DNA from: Methylobacterium radiodurans
Lineage (GTDB): Bacteria > Pseudomonadota > Alphaproteobacteria > Rhizobiales > Beijerinckiaceae
Direction of reading: 5' to 3'
Assembly (NCBI RefSeq): GCF_003173735.1
Contig: NZ_CP029551.1
Coordinates: 1,541,501 to 1,605,500, forward strand
Length of the DNA: 64,000 nucleotides
Position numbers and translations under genes: made by a program. The notes under the pieces were generated by a model that was not told where the DNA came from, did not search any database, and saw only the letters and a program-made list of their open reading frames with translations. Each line of letters opens with the position of its first letter. The first letter of the stretch is position 1. Shown piece after piece: positions 26,428 to 34,826 of this stretch.

Positions 26428-27840
26428 ATGCATAAGCTCGTCGCAACGATCCGGCGCTCGGCCCTGTCCGGCCACTTCGCCACGGCCTTCCTCACGCGCT
26501 TCGGCAGCGCGATCCTCGGCTTCGTGACCCTGCTGACGGCGAGCCGCCTGCTCAGCACCTACGAGTACGGCGTCTACGTCTTCCTGTTCTCGATCGGCAG
26601 CGGCCTGGGCCTCGTCGCCGTGCTCGGCCAGCACAACCTGCTGCTGAAGCATTACCGCATGGAGGGGACGGCGGCGGGCGCCAACGGCGTGCTCGTGCGC
26701 CACAACCTCGTCTGGCTCGGCCGCGCGCTGGCGCTCCTCCTGGGCGTGGGCGCGGTGGTCGTCGTGGCGGAGCAGAGCCTGCCCGACCCCTACGACCGCC
26801 TCCATCTCGCCTTCGCCTTCGCGGCGGTGTTCGCGGTGAGCGAGTACCTGCAGAACCTCTTCCGCATCCACCGCCGCTTCGCCCTGGCGCTCCTGCCCCG
26901 GGAGATCGTCTGGCGGGGCGGCTGCGCGGCGGTGCTCTGCCTCGGCTCGATCGCGGGCATCCTCTACGGGGCGACGGAGGCGATGGAGCTGGTCCTCGCG
27001 CTGCTCGTCGCCGCCACCGCCTTCCAGGCCGTCCACCTCGCCCGCCTGCACGGTCCCGACCTGCGGCCGGGCGGGGCGCGGGCCGCGCCGGAGGAGCGGG
27101 CGGCCTGGCGCTCACAGAGCCTGTTCTTCACCGCCAACAACGCCCTGCACGCGGTCTCCCTCTATCTGGAGACGGTGATCGTCGGCGCGGTGCTCGGCAT
27201 GGAGGAGGCCGCCTTCTACTTCGTCGCCCTGCGCTACGCGACGCTGCTGCTCCTGCCGGTTGCGGCCATCGACACGGTCGGCCTGCCGATGGTCGCGGCG
27301 CGGATCCAGGCCGCGGACTGGTCGGGGCTGCAGCGCCTGATCAGCCGCCTCTCGCTGGCGAGCTTCCTGATCTCGGTCGTCGGCGCGCTCGGCATGCTCG
27401 TGGTGGGACCCTACGCGCTGGCCCTGTTCAAGCCGGACTTCGTCGCCCATCTCGACGTCCTGCTGGTGCTCTGCATCTCCTCCGTGGCCGCCGCCTTCTT
27501 CGGTCCGGGCGTGTCCCTGCTGATGATCGGCGGCGGGGAGCGCTTCCTGCTCGTGAGCAACGCCGTCCTGTTCTCGATCTACGGGCTCGTGCTCTGCGGC
27601 CTCGCCGACGTTCTCGGCATCGTCGGGGTCGCGTGCGCGAACCTCGCGCTGACGCTCGGCTACAACCTGCTGGTGGTCGTCTGGGTGCGGCGGCGCTGGG
27701 GCATCGACAACATGGCCACGTCCATCCTGTGGTCGCTGCCGGGCACGCGCGGACGACGCGCGCCCGAGGCCGCGCCCCGGGCCCCGGTCCAGGTCAAAGC
27801 CCAGGTCGCAGCCCAGGCCGCACCGCATGCGGCGGGTTGA
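26428..27840 (+). CDS. Polysaccharide flippase (Wzx/MATE-like)
   Basis: The ATG at 26428 gives 470 residues (M-H-K-L-V-A-T-I-R-R-S-A-L). The protein has about 12-14 hydrophobic segments, starting with F-L-T-R-F-G-S-A-I-L-G-F-V-T-L-L and ending with the L-A-L-T-L-G-Y-N-L-L-V-V-V-W segment, followed by a Pro/Ala-rich cytoplasmic tail. The R-L-L-S-T-Y-E-Y-G-V-Y-V-F segment after the first helix is the usual G-x-Y-position motif of Wzx and PST flippases. It probably moves lipid-linked oligosaccharide across the inner membrane for the exopolysaccharide made here. Its stop overlaps the next gene by 14 bp, so the two are translationally coupled. No Wzy polymerase is seen in the window. Confidence 0.85.
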   Translation: MHKLVATIRRSALSGHFATAFLTRFGSAILGFVTLLTASRLLSTYEYGVYVFLFSIGSGLGLVAVLGQHNLLLKHYRMEGTAAGANGVLVRHNLVWLGRALALLLGVGAVVVVAEQSLPDPYDRLHLAFAFAAVFAVSEYLQNLFRIHRRFALALLPREIVWRGGCAAVLCLGSIAGILYGATEAMELVLALLVAATAFQAVHLARLHGPDLRPGGARAAPEERAAWRSQSLFFTANNALHAVSLYLETVIVGAVLGMEEAAFYFVALRYATLLLLPVAAIDTVGLPMVAARIQAADWSGLQRLISRLSLASFLISVVGALGMLVVGPYALALFKPDFVAHLDVLLVLCISSVAAAFFGPGVSLLMIGGGERFLLVSNAVLFSIYGLVLCGLADVLGIVGVACANLALTLGYNLLVVVWVRRRWGIDNMATSILWSLPGTRGRRAPEAAPRAPVQVKAQVAAQAAPHAAG

Positions 27841-28861
27841 GCCCCTGCGCCGCGCCGCCGCGCTCGGCCTCTGCCTCGCGCTCGGCGGGGCGGGAGCGCG
27901 GGCCGCGGAGCCGGCCTGCCTGCGCGGGGTCAACCTGAGCGGGCCGGAATTCGGCACCGTGCCGGGCCGCCACGCGACCGACTACGCCTACCCCTCGGTG
28001 CGGACGATCGCGCGCTTCGGCGCCCTCGGCCTCACGGGCGTGCGGCTGCCCGTGCGCTGGGAGCGGCTGCAGCCCCGGCTCGGCGAGCCCCTCGACGCGG
28101 CGGAGCTGCTGCGCCTCGACGCAGCGGTGGTCTCGGCCAAGCTCGCCGGCCTGCGCACGGTGATCGACCTCCACAACTTCGCCTATTACGGGCCGGACCG
28201 CATCGGCACGGGCGCGGCGACGGCGGCCGCCTTCGCGGATGTCTGGCGCCGGCTCGCCACCCATTACCGCAGCGAGCCCTTCGTCGCCTTCGGGCTGATG
28301 AACGAGCCGCACGACATCCCGGTGGCGGAGTGGCTGCCGGCCGCGAACGCCGCGGTCGCGGCGATCCGGGAGGCGGGCGCCCGCCAACTCGTGCTGGTGC
28401 CGGGCACGAGCTGGACCGGCGCGCACAGCTGGGAATCCGACACCCCGCTGGGCAACAATGCCCGCACGATGCTCCACCTCGTCGATCCGGGCGAGAACGC
28501 GGCCTACGACGTGCACCAGTATCTCGACGCCGACTTCTCGGGCACCTCGGCCGCCTGTCCGCGCGGTGCCGACGCCCTGCAGGCCGTCGAGCGCCTGACG
28601 GGCTGGCTCGCGCGCAACCGGGTCCGGGCCTATCTCGGCGAGGTCGGCGCCTCGGCGCAGGCCGGCTGCCCCGAGCACTTGGCCGCCGTCCTTGCGCACG
28701 TGAACGCCCATCCCGCGCAATGGGTCGGCTGGGCGGCCTGGGGCGCGGGCAACTGGTGGCCGCCCGCCTACCATTTCCGGATCGAGCCGGGCGCGGGCCC
28801 GGTCTCGGCCGTGATCGAGGCCGCCGCCCGCGCCGCGCCGCGCTGCGGGGGCCGCCCGTGA
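27827..28861 (+). CDS. Glycoside hydrolase family 5 (secreted glycanase)
   Basis: The 344-residue protein has an N-terminal signal peptide (about residues 1-27, ending in A-R-A-A). The mature protein shows the GH5 core: R-G-V-N-L-S-G-P-E-F, then the barrel strand with the acid/base Glu at residue 160 in G-L-M-N-E-P-H-D. A middle Y-D-V-H-Q-Y-L-D motif follows, and the nucleophile Glu is at 272 in A-Y-L-G-E-V-G. Both catalytic Glu residues are present at the expected spacing. In an exopolysaccharide locus such an endoglycanase usually trims or releases the polymer in the periplasm. The ATG at 27827 lies inside the end of the flippase gene, and the following glycosyltransferase starts on a GTG that overlaps this stop by 4 bp. 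Confidence 0.9.
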   Translation: MRRVEPLRRAAALGLCLALGGAGARAAEPACLRGVNLSGPEFGTVPGRHATDYAYPSVRTIARFGALGLTGVRLPVRWERLQPRLGEPLDAAELLRLDAAVVSAKLAGLRTVIDLHNFAYYGPDRIGTGAATAAAFADVWRRLATHYRSEPFVAFGLMNEPHDIPVAEWLPAANAAVAAIREAGARQLVLVPGTSWTGAHSWESDTPLGNNARTMLHLVDPGENAAYDVHQYLDADFSGTSAACPRGADALQAVERLTGWLARNRVRAYLGEVGASAQAGCPEHLAAVLAHVNAHPAQWVGWAAWGAGNWWPPAYHFRIEPGAGPVSAVIEAAARAAPRCGGRP

Positions 28862-29979
28862 TCGGCCCGGACCGCCTCGCCGTCCTGCACGTCGTCCGCC
28901 AGTTCCTGCCGAACCGTGGCGGCCTGGAGGACTTCGTCGCCAATCTCGCCCGCGAGCAGGTGCGCCTGGGCCACGACGTCCGGGTCCTGACCCTCGACCG
29001 CCTGTTCTCGGAACCGGGCCTGCGGCTTGCGGCCCGGGAGCGGATCGACGGCATCGCGGTCGAGCGCCTGCCGTTCCGCGGCTCGTCGCGCTATCCCTTG
29101 GCGCCGGGCTTCCTCGGCCGGCTGAAGGGCGCCGACATCGTCCACGTCCACGCCATCGACTTCTTCTTCGACGCGCTCGCGCTCACGCGCCCGCTGCACC
29201 GCCTGCCGCTCGTGGCCACCACCCATGGCGGCTTCTTCCACACGCAGGCCCATGCCGGGCTCAAGCGGGTCTGGTTCCACGGCCCGACCCGGCTCTCCGC
29301 CCGCGCCTACGGCGCCGTGGTCGGCTGCAGCGACAGCGACGCGCGCCAGTTCGCCGCGATCGTGCCGCGGGGCGTGCCGGTGATCGAGAACGGCGTCGAT
29401 CTCGCCAAGTTCGCGGGCGCCGCGAGCCCGGCCCCCTGCCGGACCCTGCTGACGCTCGGCCGCTTCTCGCACAACAAGCGCCTCGACCGGCTGATCGCGC
29501 TGATGCGGGCGCTCCGGGCGGAGGAGGCCGGATGGCAGCTCCGGATCGTCGGCGTGCCCTCCGACCTCTCCGTCGCGGACCTGGAGGCGCGGATCGCCGA
29601 GGCGGGCCTCGCCGGGGCGGTCAGCGTCCATGCCGGGCTCGACGCCGCCGGGGTGCGGGCCCTGATCGGGGGGGCGAGCCTCTTCGTCTCGGCCTCCGAG
29701 TACGAGGGTTTCGGCATCGCTCTGATCGAGGCGATGAGCGCCGGGCTGGTGCCGGTCGTCCACCCGAACGCCTCCTTCACGGACCTCGCCGCCCGCCATC
29801 CCGGCATCGCGCTCTGCGATTTCTCGGATCCGGACGCGGCGGCGCGGGCGGTGCGGGGGGCCTATGCGGGGCTCGCCGCGCGGGGGCATCCGCCCGCCGA
29901 GGATCTCGCCCGCTACGCCTGGGCCGGGGTCGCGGCCCGCTATCTCGACACCTACGCCGCGGTGCGGCGGGCGGCCTGA
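28858..29979 (+). CDS. Glycosyltransferase family 4
   Basis: The start is the GTG at 28858, which overlaps the GH5 stop (GTGA). The 373-residue protein has the GT4 signature: an N-terminal V-L-H-V-V-R-Q-F-L-P-N-R-G-G-L-E glycine loop, the H-V-H-A-I-D-F segment, L-T-L-G-R-F-S-H-N-K-R-L-D-R at the start of the C-terminal domain, and the sugar-nucleotide motif S-E-Y-E-G-F-G-I-A-L-I-E-A-M-S-A-G (E-x7-E). It is a retaining transferase acting on the cytoplasmic side of the membrane in polymer assembly. It is the last gene of the plus-strand arm of the locus; the next gene, a GntR regulator, is convergent with 13 bp between the stops. Confidence 0.9.
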   Translation: MIGPDRLAVLHVVRQFLPNRGGLEDFVANLAREQVRLGHDVRVLTLDRLFSEPGLRLAARERIDGIAVERLPFRGSSRYPLAPGFLGRLKGADIVHVHAIDFFFDALALTRPLHRLPLVATTHGGFFHTQAHAGLKRVWFHGPTRLSARAYGAVVGCSDSDARQFAAIVPRGVPVIENGVDLAKFAGAASPAPCRTLLTLGRFSHNKRLDRLIALMRALRAEEAGWQLRIVGVPSDLSVADLEARIAEAGLAGAVSVHAGLDAAGVRALIGGASLFVSASEYEGFGIALIEAMSAGLVPVVHPNASFTDLAARHPGIALCDFSDPDAAARAVRGAYAGLAARGHPPAEDLARYAWAGVAARYLDTYAAVRRAA

Positions 29980-29992
29980 CGCTCCGCTCCGA

Positions 29993-30649
29993 TCAGGCCG
30001 CGTCGCCGATCGCCCGCAGGCTCATCATCAGGTCGGTGAAGCGGTCGCCCTGCACCACCACGTGGCCGCGCAGGCGCTCGGCGGCCGTCGCCGCGTCGCC
30101 GGAGAGGATCGCCGCCACCACGGCCTCGTGCTCGGCGAGCGACTGACCGAGCCGGTGCCGCGCCCGCAACTGCAGCCGCCGGTAGGGCGCCAGCCGTCGG
30201 TGCAGCGTGTGCGCCTGCTCGCTCAGGAAGGCGTTGCGGCTCGCCCGGTAGATCACCGTGTGGAAGGTGTAGTTCTCCGCGTAATAGGCCTCCGTGTCGC
30301 CCGAGGCCGCCGCCGCCGCGCAGGCGGCGAGCGCCGTCCGCAGCGCCGCCTCGTCCGCCGGGACGAGGCGGCGCGCCGCGAAGCGCCCGCAGGCCGCCTC
30401 CAACTCGGCCATCGTCTCGAACATCGCGAGCAGGAGGTCCGCCGAGGGTGCGCTGACCACCGTGCCCCGGCGCGGCTTGGTCTCCACGAGGCCCGTCGCC
30501 GCGAGCTGGAGCAGCGCCTCCCGGATCGGCGTGCGCGAGACGCCGAAGCGCTCGGCGAGCTGCACCTCGTCGAGCCGGGAGCCCGCGGCGAGCCGCCCCG
30601 CCACGATCTCCTCCTCGATCACCTGCCGGAGACGCTGTGCCTGGCTCAT
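29993..30649 (-). CDS. GntR family regulator, FCD (FadR) subgroup
   Basis: The ATG at 30649 (M-S-Q-A-Q-R-L-R-Q-V-I) follows GGAGCGGCTGG and gives 218 residues. Residues 5-68 are the winged helix: G-R-L-A-A-G-S-R-L-D-E, then F-G-V-S-R-T-P-I-R-E-A-L and V-E-T-K-P-R-R-G-T-V-V. The rest is an all-helical FCD domain with the A-C-G-R-F-A-A-R-R, D-T-E-A-Y-Y-A-E-N-Y-T-F-H and A-E-H-E-A-V-V-A-A-I segments, which usually bind a metal and a carboxylate ligand. It is divergent from a TRAP transporter plus pxpBC group, so it probably represses or tunes that group. Direct repeats in the 197-bp gap are candidate operators. Confidence 0.9.
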   Translation of the reverse strand: MSQAQRLRQVIEEEIVAGRLAAGSRLDEVQLAERFGVSRTPIREALLQLAATGLVETKPRRGTVVSAPSADLLLAMFETMAELEAACGRFAARRLVPADEAALRTALAACAAAAASGDTEAYYAENYTFHTVIYRASRNAFLSEQAHTLHRRLAPYRRLQLRARHRLGQSLAEHEAVVAAILSGDAATAAERLRGHVVVQGDRFTDLMMSLRAIGDAA

Positions 30650-30740
30650 TCCAGCCGCTCCTGATCGACGCCCCTCGAGCCGCTTCCGTCGCGAATCTGC
30701 CGACGCGACTGGACCGGGACTCCATCTTAGGGATGCGTTG

Positions 30741-30798
30741 ACAAAATATACAAGACGGTCTTTCTTCCATATCAAGTAGCGTATCAAATATACGTGAC
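30741..30798. promoter_or_regulatory. Candidate GntR operator direct repeats upstream of the TRAP genes
   Basis: Two similar 16-mers, ACAAAATATACAAGAC (30741-30756) and ATCAAATATACGTGAC (30783-30798), share AAATATAC and a terminal GAC. They are 42 bp apart, about four helical turns. They lie in an AT-rich patch between gntR and dctP, in contrast to the GC-rich surroundings. A TTGACA at 30738 overlaps the first repeat but no -10 follows at the usual distance. Confidence 0.45.
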
Positions 30799-30846
30799 GC
30801 GCTGCAATAAATACAGATCCGCCTTTGTGCGGTGCGGGAGAAGCCC

Positions 30847-31869
30847 ATGACGCCGACACGCCGTACCCTGCTCGCCGCGGGCCTTGCCGCGCCGGCCCTC
30901 CTCCGCTTCGGGCTGGGCGCGGCCCAGGCGGCGACCACGCTGAAGATCTCGCACCAGTTCCCCGGCGGCACGATCGACGAGGGCGATTTTCGCGATCGGA
31001 TGTGCCGCAAGTTCGCGAAGGCGGTGACCGAGCGCTCGAAGGGCGCGCTGGAGGTGCAGGTCTATCCCGGCTCCTCGCTGATGAAGACGAACGCCCAGTT
31101 CGGCGCCATGCGCAAAGGCGCGCTCGACCTGTCGCTCTATCCCAGCCCTTACGCGGGCGGCGAGGTGCCGGAGACCAATATCGGCCTGATGCCGGCGCTG
31201 GTGACCTCCTACCAGCAGGCGCTCGCCTGGAAGGCGGCCCCGGTCGGCCGCAAGCTCACCGAGATCCTGGAGGCCAAGGGCATCGTCCTCGTCTCCTGGG
31301 TCTGGCAGGCCGGCGGGGTCGCGAGCCGCGAGCGCCCGCTCTACGCGCCCGAGGACGCCAAGGGCCTGAAGGTCCGCGGGGGCTCGCGCGAGATGGACCT
31401 GATGATGAAGCAGGCGGGTGCCGCGACCCTCTCGATCCCCTCGAACGAGTCCTACGCGGCGATGCAGACGGGCGCCTGCGACGCGGTGATCACCTCCTCC
31501 ACCAGCCTGATCTCGTTCCGCCTGGAGGAGCTGTCGAAGTCCCTGACCTCGGGCCGCGAGCGCTCCTACTGGTTCATGCTGGAGCCGATCATGATGTCCA
31601 AGATCGTGTTCGACCGCCTGCCGAAGGACCAACAGGACCTGATCATGGCGGTCGGTGCGGAGTTGGAATCCTTCGGGCAGGAGGGTGCCAAGGCCGACGA
31701 CACGCGCGTCGAGGAGCTGTTCGGCAAGGCCGGCGCCAAGGTGCAGAACCTCGACGAGCCGACGATGGGCCGCTGGCGGACCATCGCGCGCGACACGGCG
31801 TGGAAAGACTACGCCAACAAGAGCGCGACCTGCGCGGAACTCCTGAAGCTTGCGGAGCAGGTGTCGTGA
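30847..31869 (+). CDS. TRAP transporter substrate-binding protein (DctP type)
   Basis: The ATG at 30847 gives 340 residues. The leader (M-T-P-T-R-R-T-L-L-A-A-G, hydrophobic to A-Q-A) is about 29 residues and has a twin Arg, so Tat export is possible; Sec cannot be excluded. The mature protein has DctP-family features: I-S-H-Q-F-P-G-G-T near the start, F-A-K-A-V-T-E-R-S-K-G-A-L-E-V-Q-V-Y-P-G-S, and the D-A-V-I-T-S-S-T-S-L segment in the ligand cleft. It is the periplasmic receptor of a TRAP importer, which is driven by the sodium or proton gradient. The ligand is unknown; an organic acid is usual. The stop overlaps the next gene by 4 bp. Confidence 0.9.
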   Translation: MTPTRRTLLAAGLAAPALLRFGLGAAQAATTLKISHQFPGGTIDEGDFRDRMCRKFAKAVTERSKGALEVQVYPGSSLMKTNAQFGAMRKGALDLSLYPSPYAGGEVPETNIGLMPALVTSYQQALAWKAAPVGRKLTEILEAKGIVLVSWVWQAGGVASRERPLYAPEDAKGLKVRGGSREMDLMMKQAGAATLSIPSNESYAAMQTGACDAVITSSTSLISFRLEELSKSLTSGRERSYWFMLEPIMMSKIVFDRLPKDQQDLIMAVGAELESFGQEGAKADDTRVEELFGKAGAKVQNLDEPTMGRWRTIARDTAWKDYANKSATCAELLKLAEQVS

Positions 31870-32573
31870 GCCACGGCTTCGACGCGGCCTCCGCCGCCGC
31901 CGAGGTGCCGGCGGGCTCCGCCCCGCGCGCACCCGGCCTCCTCGGCGCCGTCGAGCACGCCATCGGCTTGCTCAACCGCCTCATCCTCGGCCTCGGTGGG
32001 CTGGCGCTCGTCGCCGCCTGCCTCGTGCTGAGCTACTCCGTCCTCATCCGCTACGTCCTGCACGAGCCCACCGAGTGGCAGGACGAGATGGCCGTCTTCC
32101 TTATCATCGGCGCCACCTTCGGCTCCGCCGCCGCCGTCCAGGCCAAGCGCGGGCACGTCGCCATCGAGGCGCTGACGGGCCTCCTGCCGGCCTCCGTCAA
32201 CCGCGTCCGCCTCATCCTGGTCGACTGCGTCAGCCTCGCCTTCTGCCTGTTCTTCACTTGGAAGAGCTGGGCGCTCGACCACGAGGCCTGGGTCGACGGG
32301 CAGGTCTCGCAATCGACCTGGGGACCTCCGCTCTGGATCCCCTACACCCTGATGGCGCTGGGGATGAGCCTGCTCTGCCTGCAACTCGCCCTGCAGGTCG
32401 TCGCCGCACTGGCCCGCGGGCCGCGGGCCGCGGGCTGGGCCGAGCCCAAGATCGGCGTCGCCGCCGACATCAACCGCGACCAGCGCGCCCGCCCCGACCT
32501 CACACCGCAGGGGCCTGATCCCATGGGCACCACGGTCGCCGCAGCCAACCCCAACGCAGGAGCCAAGCGATGA
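31866..32573 (+). CDS. TRAP transporter small permease (DctQ type)
   Basis: The start is the GTG at 31866, overlapping the dctP-like stop. The 235-residue protein has a hydrophilic N-terminus of about 30 residues, four hydrophobic segments and a hydrophilic tail of about 50 residues. Diagnostic is the segment after the second helix: Y-V-L-H-E-P-T-E-W-Q-D-E-M-A, followed by K-R-G-H-V-A-I-E-A-L, which is conserved in DctQ subunits. The protein sits in the inner membrane and joins the large permease. It is longer than most DctQ proteins (about 160-180 residues) because of both tails. The stop overlaps the start of the large permease by 4 bp. Confidence 0.88.
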   Translation: MSHGFDAASAAAEVPAGSAPRAPGLLGAVEHAIGLLNRLILGLGGLALVAACLVLSYSVLIRYVLHEPTEWQDEMAVFLIIGATFGSAAAVQAKRGHVAIEALTGLLPASVNRVRLILVDCVSLAFCLFFTWKSWALDHEAWVDGQVSQSTWGPPLWIPYTLMALGMSLLCLQLALQVVAALARGPRAAGWAEPKIGVAADINRDQRARPDLTPQGPDPMGTTVAAANPNAGAKR

Positions 32574-33922
32574 GCGTGGCCGCCATCGGCGCCCTCTATG
32601 CCGGCGCCACCCTCACCGCCATGCTGTCGGGCATCCCCATCGCCTTCGCGCTGGGCGCGGTGGCGCTGGTCTTCATGCTGGCCTTCATGCCCGGCGCCTC
32701 CCTCGATACGGTCGCCCAGAACGTCTACGAGGAGATGGCCTCCATCACGCTCCTCTCCATCCCGCTCTTCATCCTCAAGGGCGCGGCCATCGGGCGCTCG
32801 AAGGCGGGCCAGGACCTCTACTCGGCCATGCACGCCTGGATGCACCGCATCCCCGGGGGGCTCGGCATCGCCAACGTCTTCGCCTGCGCGCTCTTTGCCG
32901 CCATGGCCGGCTCCTCGCCCGCCACCTGCTCGGCCATCGGCTCGGCCGGCATCCCGGAGATGCGCAAGCGCGGCTACTCGCCGGGATTTGCCGCCGGCAT
33001 CATCGCGGCCGGCGGCACGCTGGGCATCCTGCTGCCGCCCTCCATCACCATGATCCTCTACGCGGTGGCCGCCGAGCAGTCGCTGGGCCGGCTGTTCCTC
33101 GCCGGGATCGGGCCGGGCCTGCTGCTCGTCGGGCTGTTCGCCGCCTGGTCGGTCTACCGCTTCCGGCACGAGTACCAGGTGGCGAAAGCCGCCTACGCGG
33201 CCGGAGGGCCGGCCTCGCCGATCCTGGCGGAGGAGCGCTACAGCATGTCCGAGCGCTTCTCGACGCTGCCGCGGGTGCTGCCCTTCGTGGTGCTGCTCAC
33301 GGGCGTGATGGTGGCGCTCTACGGCGGCTACGCCACGCCCTCCGAGACGGCGGGGCTCGGCGGCCTGCTGGCGTTGGGCCTGATCGCGATCATCTATGGC
33401 GTCTGGCGCACGAAGGATGTCGGGCCGATCCTGACGGCGACGCTGCGCGAATCGACCATGCTGATGCTGATCATCGGCATGTCGCTGCTCTACGCTTACG
33501 TGATGAGCTACCTGCACATCTCCCAGGCCGCGGCGGCCGCGATCGTGGCGATGCAGCTCTCGCCCTGGCTTCTGCTGCTGACGATCCTGGCGCTGGTGAT
33601 CGCGCTTGGCTTCTTCCTGCCGCCGGTCTCGATCATCCTGATGACGGCGCCGATCATCCTGCCGCCCCTGAAGGCGGCGGGCTTCGATCTGGTCTGGTTC
33701 GGCGTGGTGATGACGATCACGATGGAGATGGGGCTGATCCACCCGCCGGTGGGCCTGAACATCTTCGTGATCAAGAACATCGCGCCCGACATCCCGCTCT
33801 CCGACATCATCTGGGGCACGCTGCCCTTCGTGATCCTGATGGCGGTGGCGATCCTCGTGCTCTGCCTCGTGCCCGGCATCGCCATGTGGCTGCCCGACAC
33901 CCTCCTGCCCACGACGCGGTAG
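32570..33922 (+). CDS. TRAP transporter large permease (DctM type)
   Basis: The 450-residue inner-membrane protein has about 12 hydrophobic segments and the DctM family motifs. Examples are L-S-G-I-P-I-A-F-A-L-G near the start, I-P-L-F-I-L-K-G, the M-A-G-S-S-P-A-T-C-S-A-I-G-S segment, I-A-A-G-G-T-L-G-I-L-L-P-P-S, and the late E-M-G-L-I-H-P-P-V-G-L-N segment. It forms the transport channel of the TRAP system. The ATG overlaps the previous stop (ATGA). A hairpin without a T-run follows the stop, and the pxpB gene starts 163 bp on, so pxpBC may be read from the same promoter or from an own one. Confidence 0.93.
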   Translation: MSVAAIGALYAGATLTAMLSGIPIAFALGAVALVFMLAFMPGASLDTVAQNVYEEMASITLLSIPLFILKGAAIGRSKAGQDLYSAMHAWMHRIPGGLGIANVFACALFAAMAGSSPATCSAIGSAGIPEMRKRGYSPGFAAGIIAAGGTLGILLPPSITMILYAVAAEQSLGRLFLAGIGPGLLLVGLFAAWSVYRFRHEYQVAKAAYAAGGPASPILAEERYSMSERFSTLPRVLPFVVLLTGVMVALYGGYATPSETAGLGGLLALGLIAIIYGVWRTKDVGPILTATLRESTMLMLIIGMSLLYAYVMSYLHISQAAAAAIVAMQLSPWLLLLTILALVIALGFFLPPVSIILMTAPIILPPLKAAGFDLVWFGVVMTITMEMGLIHPPVGLNIFVIKNIAPDIPLSDIIWGTLPFVILMAVAILVLCLVPGIAMWLPDTLLPTTR

Positions 33923-33927
33923 GGGGC

Positions 33928-33959
33928 GCATCCCTCCTCCGCCCGCGGGGGAGGGATGC
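33928..33959. terminator. Hairpin after the TRAP genes
   Basis: A perfect 10-bp stem, GCATCCCTCC (33928-33937) and GGAGGGATGC (33950-33959), 6 bp after the dctM-like stop. There is no T-run, so it may attenuate rather than end transcription into pxpB. Confidence 0.45.
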
Positions 33960-34085
33960 GCGAGCGCCTGGATCCGCTCGCCGCGATGACGCGCGGCCTG
34001 CGAGCGGGCAGGATGGGGCTTCGCCCGGCGTCCGAGCGCCGGGCGGACCCGGCCGGGTCCGGACCTGTCCCCGCGAAGGCGCCTC

Positions 34086-34826
34086 ATGACGACACCCGAT
34101 CCCGAACCGCCCGGCCCGCCCCGCTTCCTCGACGCGGGCGAGGCGGCGCTGGTGGTGGAGTTCGGCGCCTCGGTCGATCCCGCGATCAACGACCGGGTTC
34201 TCGCCCTCGACGCCGCGCTCGCCGCCGACCCGCCGCCGGGCCTCGCCGAGACGGTGCCGACCTACCGCTCGCTGATGATCCACTACGACCCGCTCGTCCT
34301 CGCGCGCGACGCCCTCGTGGCGGCAGTGGAGGACCGGCTCGCGCGGCGCGGGGCGTTGCGGGGGAGGGGGCGGCTCTGGACGATGCCCTGCTGCTACGAT
34401 CCGGCGCTCGCCGAGGACATCGAGGAGGCCGCCGCCCTGGCGGGGCTCGCGGCGGCGAAGCTGGCGGCGCTGCACGCGGGGGCCGCCTACCGGGTCTACA
34501 TGTACGGCTTCGCTCCGGGCTTCGCCTATCTCGGCGGCCTGCCCGAGGCACTCGCCCTGCCGCGCCGGCCGAGCCCGCGCCCGCCGCACCCGCCGGGGGC
34601 GGTGATGATCGGCGGCGGGCTCGCCGCCATCGGCACCGTGCCGATGCCGACCGGCTGGTACGTCGTGGGCCGCACCCCCGAGCGCCTGTTCGCACCGGAG
34701 CGCGCGCCCACCTTCCTGATCGAGAGCGGCGACACGATCCGGTTCGAGCCGGTGGACGCGGCCGCCTTCGCCGGCCTGGAGCGGCGGGCCGCCGCGGGCG
34801 AGGTCGTCGCCGGGAGGGCCGCGTGA
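34086..34826 (+). CDS. pxpB: 5-oxoprolinase subunit PxpB (KipI-like)
   Basis: The 246-residue cytoplasmic protein matches the KipI/PxpB family. Supporting segments are F-L-D-A-G-E-A-A-L-V-V-E-F-G near the start, V-P-T-Y-R-S-L-M-I-H-Y-D-P, and the core Y-M-Y-G-F-A-P-G-F-A-Y-L-G-G-L-P, followed by G-W-Y-V-V-G-R-T-P. With PxpA and PxpC it forms the bacterial ATP-dependent 5-oxoprolinase, which opens 5-oxoproline to glutamate. Here pxpA is not in the window. Proteins of this family have also been linked to other amide or urea-type carboxylations. The stop overlaps the pxpC start by 4 bp. Confidence 0.9.
   Translation: MTTPDPEPPGPPRFLDAGEAALVVEFGASVDPAINDRVLALDAALAADPPPGLAETVPTYRSLMIHYDPLVLARDALVAAVEDRLARRGALRGRGRLWTMPCCYDPALAEDIEEAAALAGLAAAKLAALHAGAAYRVYMYGFAPGFAYLGGLPEALALPRRPSPRPPHPPGAVMIGGGLAAIGTVPMPTGWYVVGRTPERLFAPERAPTFLIESGDTIRFEPVDAAAFAGLERRAAAGEVVAGRAA

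Noticed and set aside
32342..34189. A 615-codon minus-strand frame over the TRAP permease genes
   Set aside because: It is antisense to dctQ and dctM, with a His/Arg/Gln-rich product typical of shadow frames opposite membrane proteins.
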